64,000 bases of DNA, taken from the NCBI GenBank assembly GCA_902805975.1, contig CADCUT010000210.1, forward strand, positions 1 through 64,000, in the 5' to 3' direction. Of the stretch, positions 26,542 through 35,601 are shown one piece after another. Position 1 is the stretch's first letter. Each line of letters starts with the position of its first letter. This DNA is from an uncultured Rubrobacteraceae bacterium. GTDB taxonomy: Bacteria > Actinomycetota > Rubrobacteria > Rubrobacterales > Rubrobacteraceae. The position numbers were made by a program, and so were the translations under genes. Under the pieces are notes generated by a model that was not told the DNA's origin, made no database searches, and was given only the letters and a program-made list of their open reading frames with translations.

Positions 26542-28614
26542 GTGCTCTTTGACCTGATTCGGGCCGTCCCGGTAGCCCTCCTGGTCGGCCTCGTCCCCGG
26601 GTATTTCTGGGCCCGAGTCCTGGCCGCCACCGACGACCTCGCCGAACGCCTCGCCTACGCGATAGCCCTCTCGGTGACGCTCGTCCCGGCCGTCGCCCTC
26701 ATCTTCTCCAGCATCTCTGGAACGGGCGTCACCCCGGTGATCTCCCTGGTCTCCATAACGCTCGTGTTCTTCGCGGGGCTCGCCGCCCGCCTAGCGTTCG
26801 GAACGGCGAAGGGTCCGGCGGGACCGGTCGCCCCGCTCCCACCGGCCCCCGGCGTCGTCACGCTCGCGCCGCTGTGCCTGGCGCTCTTGCTGGCGCTCGG
26901 CACGTTCTTCGGCCTCGTCGGGGGATGGGCCATGATCCCGGCGGCGGTCCTCGTGGTCGTCTCGGGCGTCCTCTACCGGATCTCCCTGCGCCGCGGGGAC
27001 GGGACGGAGGAGAGGCCTGAGGAGCGGCGGGAAGACGCATCGCCGGCGCTCGTCTACGGGTTGCTCTCGGCGGCGCTCGTGCTGGCGCTGGCGCGGGGGT
27101 ACTTGGGTCCCATCTTCAACGGGTGGCCGTTCCCGCGGGGCGTGGACCGTTACGAGCACGCGATCATGACGACCATGATGGCCGAGGGCGGCTCGACCGA
27201 GTCGTTCATGCTCTACCCGCCCGGCTTCCACGCGCTCTCGGCCATGATCTCCAACCTCAGCGGCCTCGAACCGATGGCCCTCTTCCCCGCCCTCGCCCCG
27301 GCCCTCTTGGCCCTCATGTCGCTCTCGAGCTACGCGCTCGCGGCCAGGCTATGGGGCCGGCCGGCGGGCGTGGCCGCCGCGTTCCTCTCCGGGCCCGTGC
27401 TGGGCGGGGCGTACCTGCACTTCGCGGAGGCGCGGTACCCGAACTTCGTCGGGGAGCAGGTGATCATCATCGTGGCGGTGGCCGCCCTGATCGGGATGTA
27501 CGCCAACCCGACCGTCCGCGCCGGGTTGCTCCTCGCCGTGCTCGGCTCGTCGGCGGTCTTCTACCACCAGATCTCCGGCTACGTCATGGCCGTGCTGCTC
27601 GCGGTCGTCGCCCTGTTCTTCCTGCCCTACCTCCTGCTCCGCCACCGCGGGACCGGCCTGGCCCTCCTCGGCTCGCTGGCCCTGCTGTTCGTGATGGCCG
27701 CGGCGTTCGCGTGGGACACCTACGACTTGCCCGACCTCGTCGCGGGCCTCTTCGGCGACTCCGCCGAGACGGGCCGGGGGGGCGAGGCGGTCGCGATGGC
27801 GATAGGAACCAAGCCGGCCAACCACCCGACGTATTTGCTCGTGACGATCACGGCACCGGTGCTCTGGCTCGGCCTGCTCGGCGCGATGATGCTCGCCCCG
27901 AGACGCTCGGACGGCACGGCCGCCAGGCTGGCGCACCTGACCCTGATCGTCTGGGCGGCCCTCCTCTTCGTCGGCAGCCAGACGAGCTACTCCGGCTTCC
28001 CCGACCGCTTCGACCGCGACCTCGGCGCCCCCCTCGCTCTCCTCGCCGCCCCGGTCCTGGTCCTCCTGCTGGGCGCAGCCCCGCGGCTCGTCCCATCCCG
28101 TGCGGCCCTCGCGGTAACGCTGGCGGCGGCCCTCCTGTCCGCGGGGCTCCTGGTCGTCCAGACGACGCGCAACCTGGAGGAGGCGGCCGGCCCGAGCGAG
28201 CGACCCAAGGACAGGCCCGCCACACCCGAGGTCGCGGCCGCCGGGGCCTGGCTGGAGGAGAACAACGAGGGCGGCAGCATTGTGGCGACCCCGTACCTCG
28301 ACTACGTCCCGAGCCGCGGGATGCTGGCGATGGGCGGGTACACGGAGATGCAGTCCTACGACTACGCCCGCATCCTGCGCGCCAGGGACCTCCCCCCCTT
28401 CGGTCGCGGCCCCCTCCTGGACTCGCTGTGGCTGCTCAAGCATCCGACCGGGGAGAAGACCCGGCGCATCATGCAGGAGAACGACGTCCGATACGTCATC
28501 TTCCACAAACGCTACCCCGGCATAAGCTGGCTCCCCTACGCCCAGCAAAAAGACCTCTACGAGGTCGCCTACCAGAACGAAAGCGTCGTCATCTTCGAAC
28601 CCCGCGACGCCTGA
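26542..28614 (+). CDS. Large multi-TM membrane protein, probable GT-C-like (paralog A)
   Basis: 690 aa, many TM segments; similar along its length to the 29210-31333 product (VGLVPGYFWARVL / VGVVPGWFWATLL; ENNEGGSIVATPYLDYVPSRGMLAMG / ENNEGGNIMISPHVNQVPSRMMLAMG). Confidence 0.75.
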   Translation: MLFDLIRAVPVALLVGLVPGYFWARVLAATDDLAERLAYAIALSVTLVPAVALIFSSISGTGVTPVISLVSITLVFFAGLAARLAFGTAKGPAGPVAPLPPAPGVVTLAPLCLALLLALGTFFGLVGGWAMIPAAVLVVVSGVLYRISLRRGDGTEERPEERREDASPALVYGLLSAALVLALARGYLGPIFNGWPFPRGVDRYEHAIMTTMMAEGGSTESFMLYPPGFHALSAMISNLSGLEPMALFPALAPALLALMSLSSYALAARLWGRPAGVAAAFLSGPVLGGAYLHFAEARYPNFVGEQVIIIVAVAALIGMYANPTVRAGLLLAVLGSSAVFYHQISGYVMAVLLAVVALFFLPYLLLRHRGTGLALLGSLALLFVMAAAFAWDTYDLPDLVAGLFGDSAETGRGGEAVAMAIGTKPANHPTYLLVTITAPVLWLGLLGAMMLAPRRSDGTAARLAHLTLIVWAALLFVGSQTSYSGFPDRFDRDLGAPLALLAAPVLVLLLGAAPRLVPSRAALAVTLAAALLSAGLLVVQTTRNLEEAAGPSERPKDRPATPEVAAAGAWLEENNEGGSIVATPYLDYVPSRGMLAMGGYTEMQSYDYARILRARDLPPFGRGPLLDSLWLLKHPTGEKTRRIMQENDVRYVIFHKRYPGISWLPYAQQKDLYEVAYQNESVVIFEPRDA

Positions 28615-29089
28615 CGATATTCCGTACGGCTCTGCAGCTTTCACCCCACAGGGCACCGCCAGGGAGCTTGGCTCACCGCAGGAGCTCACCGGCAAGACGC
28701 GCAACAGCGAGAGCCCCGAAAAGCCGCGTCCTGAAGCGGATCGCGGCGCCTGGTGGGTTCGTCATAGATCCCGCCCACGAAAGAAAGCGATGAAAGGTGT
28801 TCATCCGGGCACCGAGGCCCGGCCGTGGGAGGACTCGTGCGCGTCGTCCGCCGGGTTGCGCATGACCTTTCTTCTCCTCCGAGCAGTGATCTTCTACGGA
28901 AAAACCTTCGGCGCAACGAAACCGATACATGATCGTCACCCTCCCTTAACGCGGCAGGCGGATAATGCGACCAAGCTCCCCGGCGAAGCAGGAGATCCCC
29001 CTCCGCTTGCACAACACGTCGGGGAGTTTTCTCTTGCAGGTTTGCCTCCTCCGGGGCGTGGTCGTGGGAGACGTCCTCTGTGAAAAACA

Positions 29090-29118
29090 TCCTAAAGCCA
29101 GGTTAAGAGTAGGTTAAA
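29090..29118 (+). promoter_or_regulatory. GGTTAAG-N4-GGTTAAA direct repeat, 11-bp period
   Basis: GGTTAAG at 29101-29107 and GGTTAAA at 29112-29118, weaker TCCTAAA at 29090; ~92 bp before the 29210 start. Confidence 0.5.
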
Positions 29119-29209
29119 TTCTTCCGGCGCCCGGGTTTTCGGGTGGCGATGGGACGGTTGCTTGCTAACCTGTTCGGCGTGCTGGCAGCGGAACAGAGGA
29201 CGATGAGGC

Positions 29210-31333
29210 TTGCTGCTTAACTTGATCCTTGCATCGTTCGCCGCCCTCGCGGTCGGGGTGGTGCCCGGCTGGTTCTGGGCCACCCTGCTGCGCGCCCCGG
29301 TGGACCTCGCCGAGCGCGCGGCCCTCTCCGTCGCCTTCTCGATGGCCCTGGTGCCGGCCGTCGTCCTGGTTCCGACGCGGCTTCTCGGCCTCAGCGTCAC
29401 GCTCCCCGTCGCCGTCGGCTCGGCCCTCGCGGTCTTCGTGGCGGGGCTGGCAGCCCACCTGAGGTTCGGCGCCGCGAAGGGGACAGAGGGGCCCTTGCTG
29501 CCCTCGCCCGCCGTACCGCTCTCCACGCCCGCGCTCGTGCCGCTCGTGGCGGCGCTCGGGCTCGCGCTGGGCGTCATGGTCGGCGCGCTGCCCGCGGACG
29601 CGGTGCTGCCGGCGATTACGGGCGAGCTGGCACCCACGAGGTCGATGGTGCTCGTCATCGCGCTGCTGGTCCTGGCGGCGGGCGTCCTGCAGCTGATCTT
29701 CCCGCGCAGTTCGGCTGAGACGGTCGAGCCGGCGTCCCTGTTGCCGGCGGTTTCGCCGATGGTGCGGCGGGTGCTCTTGCCGGCCATACTCCTGCTCGTT
29801 CTGGCGCGGGGGTACATAGGGCCGATCCTGCACGACTGGCCTTTTATGCGGGGGGTTGACCACTACTCGCACGCGGTGATGGCGAACCGGATGATGGACG
29901 TTGGGAGGATCGAGCCGTACCTCATCTACCCCCCCGGGTTCCACACGATGACCGCCTCCATCTCGCGCCTGACCGGGCTGGACCCGCTGGAGATCTTCCC
30001 CGTCCTCGGCCCCGCCCTGCTCCTCCTCCCCGCCCTCGCCCTCTACACGCTTGGAACGCGCCTCTGGGGCTGGGGCTACGGGGTGGCCGCCGCGTTCTTC
30101 ACCGTCCTCCTCGGGGGCACCTACTACTACTTCAACGACGCGATGTACCCGAATCTGGTGACGAGCCAGTTCCTGCTGGTGATGGCCCTCGCCTCGCTCG
30201 TGATGGTCTACCGCGCGCCCTCGGCCCGGAACGGCCTCTCGCTGGCGATCCTGGGCTCCGCCGTCGTCCTCTACCACCCCGTCGCGAGCATGTACCTGGC
30301 GGCCCTGCTCGCCCTCGTCGGCCTCTTCTTCGCGCTGCCCCTGCTCTTCCGCGACCGGCCGAGGGGCCTCACCCTCACGCTCTCGCTCTCGCTGCTGGGC
30401 GCGCTCTCCGTCGCCTACGCCTGGCACACGTACGGTCTTGGAAGCGAGTTCTCGAAACTACTCGGCGGCTCCGGGGGCGAGACCGGGGAGGCCGTTGGCA
30501 TGGCGGTAAACACCCAGGCCGCCTACCCCGAAGGGTTCCTGATCGGGACGATGGTCTCCCAGCCCGTGGCTTGGCTCGGCCTGCTCGGGGCCTTCTTGCT
30601 CGTGGTAACGGCGCGGGATTCTTTCGGGATGCCGGTCGGGATGCCGGCGGCGCTGGCGCACCTGACGGTGTTCCTCTGGGCCGTCCTCCTCTTCGCCGGC
30701 AGCCGCCTCACGGTGACCGGCTTTCCGCAACGCTTCGGGCGGGACCTGGGTGTCCCGCTGGCCCTGCTCGCCGCCTTAGGCCTCATCGCCGTGCTGAAGT
30801 CCCTGGGACCGGGCCGGCGGCCCGCGGCCGTCTTCGCGGCCTCGGCGGTCGTGCTCCTCTCGCTGGCCCTCGCGGGTACCGGGGCGGCCCAGAGCCTCTG
30901 GTGGTCGAGTCGCCCGAGCATCCAGATGACCATCACGCCGGCCATAGCGGAGGCCGGACGGTGGCTGAAGGAGAACAACGAGGGCGGCAACATCATGATC
31001 AGCCCGCACGTCAACCAGGTGCCGAGCCGGATGATGCTCGCCATGGGCGACTACTCAGCACTCCAGTCGTTCGAGTACGCCCAGGTCCTGCGCCCCAGGG
31101 ACCTCCCGCCCACGGGCCCCGAACCCCTCATGGACGTCCTGCGCACCGTGAACAACCCGACGGGCGAACGGGTGACGAGCGTCTTCGAGAAGTACGACGT
31201 CCGCTACGTGGTCCTCTACAAGAACATGCCGGACAGGCCCACCGCCGACTACTGGAGGCGCTTCGAGGCTCGCCCAGACCTCTACCCCGCCGTCTTCGAG
31301 AACCGCGACGTCATCATAGTCTCCACCGGATAG
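29210..31333 (+). CDS. Large multi-TM membrane protein, probable GT-C-like (paralog B)
   Basis: 707 aa paralog of 26542-28614; MRGVDHYSHAVMANRMMDVGRIEPYLIYPPGFHTMTASISRLTGLDPLEIFPVLGPALLLL. Confidence 0.75.
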   Translation: MLLNLILASFAALAVGVVPGWFWATLLRAPVDLAERAALSVAFSMALVPAVVLVPTRLLGLSVTLPVAVGSALAVFVAGLAAHLRFGAAKGTEGPLLPSPAVPLSTPALVPLVAALGLALGVMVGALPADAVLPAITGELAPTRSMVLVIALLVLAAGVLQLIFPRSSAETVEPASLLPAVSPMVRRVLLPAILLLVLARGYIGPILHDWPFMRGVDHYSHAVMANRMMDVGRIEPYLIYPPGFHTMTASISRLTGLDPLEIFPVLGPALLLLPALALYTLGTRLWGWGYGVAAAFFTVLLGGTYYYFNDAMYPNLVTSQFLLVMALASLVMVYRAPSARNGLSLAILGSAVVLYHPVASMYLAALLALVGLFFALPLLFRDRPRGLTLTLSLSLLGALSVAYAWHTYGLGSEFSKLLGGSGGETGEAVGMAVNTQAAYPEGFLIGTMVSQPVAWLGLLGAFLLVVTARDSFGMPVGMPAALAHLTVFLWAVLLFAGSRLTVTGFPQRFGRDLGVPLALLAALGLIAVLKSLGPGRRPAAVFAASAVVLLSLALAGTGAAQSLWWSSRPSIQMTITPAIAEAGRWLKENNEGGNIMISPHVNQVPSRMMLAMGDYSALQSFEYAQVLRPRDLPPTGPEPLMDVLRTVNNPTGERVTSVFEKYDVRYVVLYKNMPDRPTADYWRRFEARPDLYPAVFENRDVIIVSTG

Positions 31334-31513
31334 GACGGTCCCGGCACACGTCGCGCCGCCCACCCGGCACGGTCGTCGGCACCACGTCGCTCCCGAGCCG
31401 GTCCGTGACCGCCGACCCCAGTCCGCGCCCCCGAAGCCTGTAACCTGAAGCCTCCCTGTATAATGCCGCGCGCGGCCGGGCGCCGCGGTCGGATCACGGA
31501 AGCCGGGCGGAAG

Positions 31514-32722
31514 ATGTCTTATCTCAAGGAGACGGCGAGGAGGGAGGGACTCCTGTTCGTGCTGCTCGTCTTCGGCGCGAGCCGCCTCCTCTACCTCGCG
31601 GCCGGCTCCCTGTTCGCCAGCGTCGTGCCGGTCTCGCGCTTCCAGACCGTCACCATGGACGTGCCGTTCGGCAGGATGGGCCTGTGGTCGCACTGGGACG
31701 GGGAGCACTACGTGGCTCTGGCGGCGGGCGGTTACCTGCAGCCGCCGGAGCAGGTCTCCCCCGCCTTCTTTCCCCTCTACCCGCTCCTGATGAGGTCCTT
31801 TGGGGAGCTCTTCGGGGGGCCGGTAACGTGGGGGGCGCTCTCGGTGTGGGGGCCCCTGATCTCACTGGCGGCGCTCCCCTTCGCCCTTTTCTTTGTCTAC
31901 CGCATAGCCGAGGACCGGTGGGACCCGGGCGTCGCCCGGGGCTCGGTCCTCGCCCTGGCCCTCTTCCCGACGGCCTTCTTCCTGAACGCGGCCTACACGG
32001 AGAGCCTCTTCCTGGCGCTCTCGGCGGGCTCCCTGTGGGCGGCGAGGGTCAGGAGGGACCTGCTCCTGGCAGGCCTGTTCGCGGGCCTCGCCGCGGCCAC
32101 GCGCAACGTCGGCATCTTCCTGCTCGCCCCCCTAGCCTACGAGTGGTTCAGGAACAGAGAGGCTTACCGCTGGCGGGGCCTCTACCTGGCGCTCGCCCCC
32201 TCGGGCCTCGTCGCATACGCGGCCTACCTCTGGCTGCGCTTCGGCGACCCGCTCCTCTTCTACACGGACCAGCAGAAGTGGGGCCGGGAGCCCGCCGGCC
32301 CCGTGGCCACCGTCGTCAAGGCCTACAGCTCTGCGGTCGAGGGGGCCAACCGCCTCCTCGACCCGCGCCTGTGGTCGGACCCGACGCTCGCGGGCCTCGC
32401 CGACCATCTGGCCGGGGCCGCCAACCTCTACAACCTGCTCTTCTTCCTCTTCGCCGTGGTGGTCCTGCTCGCGGGCCTGCGCGACCTCCCGCCGGACCTG
32501 GCCATCTACGCCTTCCTGCTCGTCCTACCCGCCGCCCTCTTCGGCACCGCCCAGCAGCCCCTCATGGGCGCCCCCCGCTACGTCCTCGTCGCCTTCCCCC
32601 TCTTTATCGTGCTCGGCCTGCTGCACAGGAACCGCCCCGTCTTCGTAACGGGCCTCGTCCTGAGCACCGCCCTCTCGCTGGTCTTCTGCGCCCTGTTCGT
32701 GAGCTGGAGGTTCGTGGCTTAG
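31514..32722 (+). CDS. PIG-V-like GT-C mannosyltransferase
   Basis: LWSHWDGEHYVALA, AFFPLYPLLMR, FPTAFFLNAAYTESLFLALS, AAATRNVGIFLL; start at ATG 31514. Confidence 0.85.
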   Translation: MSYLKETARREGLLFVLLVFGASRLLYLAAGSLFASVVPVSRFQTVTMDVPFGRMGLWSHWDGEHYVALAAGGYLQPPEQVSPAFFPLYPLLMRSFGELFGGPVTWGALSVWGPLISLAALPFALFFVYRIAEDRWDPGVARGSVLALALFPTAFFLNAAYTESLFLALSAGSLWAARVRRDLLLAGLFAGLAAATRNVGIFLLAPLAYEWFRNREAYRWRGLYLALAPSGLVAYAAYLWLRFGDPLLFYTDQQKWGREPAGPVATVVKAYSSAVEGANRLLDPRLWSDPTLAGLADHLAGAANLYNLLFFLFAVVVLLAGLRDLPPDLAIYAFLLVLPAALFGTAQQPLMGAPRYVLVAFPLFIVLGLLHRNRPVFVTGLVLSTALSLVFCALFVSWRFVA

Positions 32723-32907
32723 AAGGTTTCAGGCATCAGGTTACAGGCTTTAGAGAGCGCAGGCCGGCTCCTACCACGCGGTCTCGCTTCTCGCCGAATA
32801 CGTTCTCGTGTTCATCCGGAATCTAGAACCCTACCGTGACATTGAGACGCGTCGACGGTTCCGACTACGCCACAACACCTGATGCCTGAAGCCTGTAACC
32901 CGAAGCC

Positions 32908-33429
32908 TTATCCCGGGTAGACGGACTCGCAGTCGGGGTAGACAAGGTCCGTACGGTCCACGCTCACGGAGTCAGTGCCCGGGCCGCAGCCGACGCGGTC
33001 CGTCGCGCCGTCTTTCGCCTCGATAAAGTCGTCTCCTGCGCCGCCGAGGACGTCGTCCCTCCCGGGGCCGCCGTAGATCTCATCATCCCCCGCGCCGCCG
33101 TAGAGGGCGTCGTCGCCGGCGGCCCCGTGGAGGGTGTCCCCGCCGTCGAAGCCCGCGAGGCGGTTCGCCCCGGCGGAGCCGTGCAGGGCGTTGTCACCCC
33201 TGCCACCGATCTCGACGCCGGCCAACGCGTCCCCGGCGGCCAGGCAGAGCATGATGACCCCGGCCGCGGCGACCAGAGCCCCGGTCCACCGCAACCCGCG
33301 CTCGCCCACGCGACGCACGCCTCGGCTCGCCGGAACGGGAAGAACGGTCGTGCCCCTGGAGCTCAAGACGACACCCGGCAGCGATACAGGAGCAGGGCTT
33401 TCTGCGGGAAAAGTTCCATACGGACACAT
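32908..33429 (-). CDS. Small secreted RTX-type calcium-binding repeat protein
   Basis: WTGALVAAAGVIMLCLAAGDALA then GAAGDDALYGGAGDDEIYGGPGRDDVLGGAGDDFIEA; C-terminus DRVGCGPGTDSVSVDRTDLVYPDCESVYPG. Confidence 0.83.
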   Translation of the reverse strand: MCPYGTFPAESPAPVSLPGVVLSSRGTTVLPVPASRGVRRVGERGLRWTGALVAAAGVIMLCLAAGDALAGVEIGGRGDNALHGSAGANRLAGFDGGDTLHGAAGDDALYGGAGDDEIYGGPGRDDVLGGAGDDFIEAKDGATDRVGCGPGTDSVSVDRTDLVYPDCESVYPG

Positions 33430-33453
33430 TCTAGTGGGCGGCGGACGCCCCCT

Positions 33454-33502
33454 GGTTAAAAGCCTGAAACATCCGGCTTAAATCTCGGTTAAAGCGGTTC
33501 AG
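33454..33502 (+). promoter_or_regulatory. Pho-box-like array of GGTTAAA direct repeats on 11-bp phasing
   Basis: GGTTAAA 33454-33460, GCTTAAA 33476-33482, GGTTAAA 33487-33493 (offsets 0, 22, 33); in the divergent RTX/phoX spacer. Confidence 0.55.
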
Positions 33503-33584
33503 ACACCCGGAACCGGCGTGACCCCCACCCGGCGTGTAACGGCGCTTACCGGAGAAACGGACATTTAGTTCAGAGTTTACGCGC

Positions 33585-35459
33585 ATGAAACCCTTGCGGC
33601 AGACTCGTTACCTAACATACCCTGAGAGCGAACAACCACCCGAGTCGAGGAAGGGAGCGCGCGTGACGCGATGGTCGGGCGTTCAGCGGATCAAGAAGGA
33701 GAAGCGTGACCGGGGAGTGGACGTCTCAAAGGGCGTAACCCGCAGGAGCTTCCTCACGTTGCTGGGGGCGGGGTCTGCGGCCCTGGCCGCCGGGAGCGCC
33801 GGCGTGGCGATCAGCCCGGCCGCGGCGCAGGAGGGGTTCTCGGGCGCGGCCTCCACCCCTTACAGGGGCGACTCCGCCGGCTCCTTCGGGGTCTCCTTCG
33901 AGCCCATAGAGCCGACCGACGCCGACGAGCTGATCCTTCCCGAGGGCTTCAAGTTCGACATCATCCGCCGGTGGGGGGAGCCGGTCACCGCGGACAGGAA
34001 CTTCGGGTACAACAACGACTACGTCGCGTACTTCCCCATCGACGCCCTGGGGGGCGGCACGAACAGCGAGGACGGCCTGCTGTGGGTCAACCACGAGTAC
34101 ACGAACCCCAAGTGGGTCTCGGATTACCAGGATCCTGACAACGCGACAAAGAAGACCAAGGAGCAGGTGGCCAGGGAGAAGGCCGCGGTCGGGGGCTCCG
34201 TCATCCGGGTGCGCAAGGAGGACGGCGCCTGGAAGTTCGTCCAGGACGAGAAGTATAACCGGCGCATAGACGCCACCACGCCGATGGTCCTCACGGGGGC
34301 CGCCGCCGGGTCCGACGCGGTAAAAGGGGCGACCCAGGTGATCGGGACGCTCGCCAACTGCAGCGGCGGCGTGACGCCCTGGAGGACGGTCCTCACCTGC
34401 GAGGAGAACTTCCAATACTATTACGGCGAGTCCTCCGACGACCAGCTCGACGACGAGGCGCTCGCCGAGACCGACCGCTGGCTCGACGACCCGGACAGCG
34501 CCAAACCCCCCGAGCACTACGGCTGGGTGGTCGAGATTGACCCGTTCGACAAAGACTTCGTGCCGCGCAAGCACACCTGGCTCGGGCGTCTGAGGCACGA
34601 GAACGTCGCCATCCGGGTCTCCGAGGGCGGGAAGGTCGTCGCCTACACCGGCCACGACCAGGAGGACGAGTGCATCTACAAGTTCGTCTCCTCCGGCACC
34701 TTCGACCCCGACAGCCCGAGCCGGGAGGCGGGCTCCCGACTGCTCTTCGACGGGATGCTCTACGTCGCCGACTTCGGGCAGGGCAAGTGGGTCGCCCTCG
34801 ACTTCGAGAACAATCCCATCTTCAAAGACAACGGCTTCAAAGGGCAGGCCGACATCCTGGTGCGGGCCCCTGAGGCAGCAAAGATCACCGACCCCGAGAC
34901 CGAGCTCCCCATCGGCACCCCGATGGACCGCTGCGAGGACATCGAGGTCCACCCCGGGGACGGCACCATCTACGCGGCGCTCACCAACAACGCGCTGCAC
35001 GGGAACTTCCACGGGCAGGTCATCCGCATGCACGAGAAGGATGGGGATCCCGAGGCGACCGAGTTCAACTTCGAGGTCTTCGCCGCCGGCGGGCCCAACA
35101 CCGGGTTCTCCAGCCCCGACAACCTCGCCTTCGACGCGGACAACAACCTGTGGATGGTCACCGACATCTCGAGCAGCTACCACAACCAGGGGATCTACAG
35201 CTCCTTCAAGAACAACGGGATGTTCGTGATGCGCGGCGCCAACGACGCCGTGCAGGGGGAGCCCGTGCAGTTCGCCAGCGCCCCCATCGAGAGCGAGATG
35301 ACCGGGCCCGCCTTTACCCCGGACGGCAAGACCATGTTCCTCGCCATCCAGCACCCCGGCGAGGAGACCGAGAACAAGGACGAACCGACGAGCACCTGGC
35401 CCCACGACGGCGACAACGTGCCCAAACCCTCCGTCGTCGCGATTACCAGATCCTCGTAG
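33585..35459 (+). CDS. phoX: PhoX-family (DUF839) phosphatase, Tat-exported
   Basis: VTRRSFLTLLGAGSAALAAGSAG Tat signal; VNHEYTNPKWV, NCSGGVTPWRTVLTCEENFQYYYGE, YGWVVEIDPFDKDFVPRKHTWLGRLRHENVAI, FSSPDNLAFDADNNLWMVTD. True start may be GTG 33663 or 33717. Confidence 0.9.
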   Translation: MKPLRQTRYLTYPESEQPPESRKGARVTRWSGVQRIKKEKRDRGVDVSKGVTRRSFLTLLGAGSAALAAGSAGVAISPAAAQEGFSGAASTPYRGDSAGSFGVSFEPIEPTDADELILPEGFKFDIIRRWGEPVTADRNFGYNNDYVAYFPIDALGGGTNSEDGLLWVNHEYTNPKWVSDYQDPDNATKKTKEQVAREKAAVGGSVIRVRKEDGAWKFVQDEKYNRRIDATTPMVLTGAAAGSDAVKGATQVIGTLANCSGGVTPWRTVLTCEENFQYYYGESSDDQLDDEALAETDRWLDDPDSAKPPEHYGWVVEIDPFDKDFVPRKHTWLGRLRHENVAIRVSEGGKVVAYTGHDQEDECIYKFVSSGTFDPDSPSREAGSRLLFDGMLYVADFGQGKWVALDFENNPIFKDNGFKGQADILVRAPEAAKITDPETELPIGTPMDRCEDIEVHPGDGTIYAALTNNALHGNFHGQVIRMHEKDGDPEATEFNFEVFAAGGPNTGFSSPDNLAFDADNNLWMVTDISSSYHNQGIYSSFKNNGMFVMRGANDAVQGEPVQFASAPIESEMTGPAFTPDGKTMFLAIQHPGEETENKDEPTSTWPHDGDNVPKPSVVAITRSS

Positions 35460-35485
35460 GGAGAGCCGTTAGCCTTTAGCGATGG

Positions 35486-35515
35486 GCGCGGCCCTCCGTG
35501 GCAGGCCGCGCCCCT
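35486..35515. terminator. Terminator-like hairpin after phoX
   Basis: GGGCGCGGCC-CTCCGTGGCA-GGCCGCGCCC perfect 10-bp stem, nested in outer GTTAGC/GCTAAC repeats. Confidence 0.65.
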
Positions 35516-35601
35516 TACTCACCAGGAGCTAACAGCCAAGAGCTAACAGCCAATGGCTTTCATATAATGCCCCTCGGTTGTCTGGTGGAAAGGAACCGTT
35601 C

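Noticed and set aside
33726-35405. 559-aa minus-strand ORF
   Set aside because: Antisense shadow of phoX
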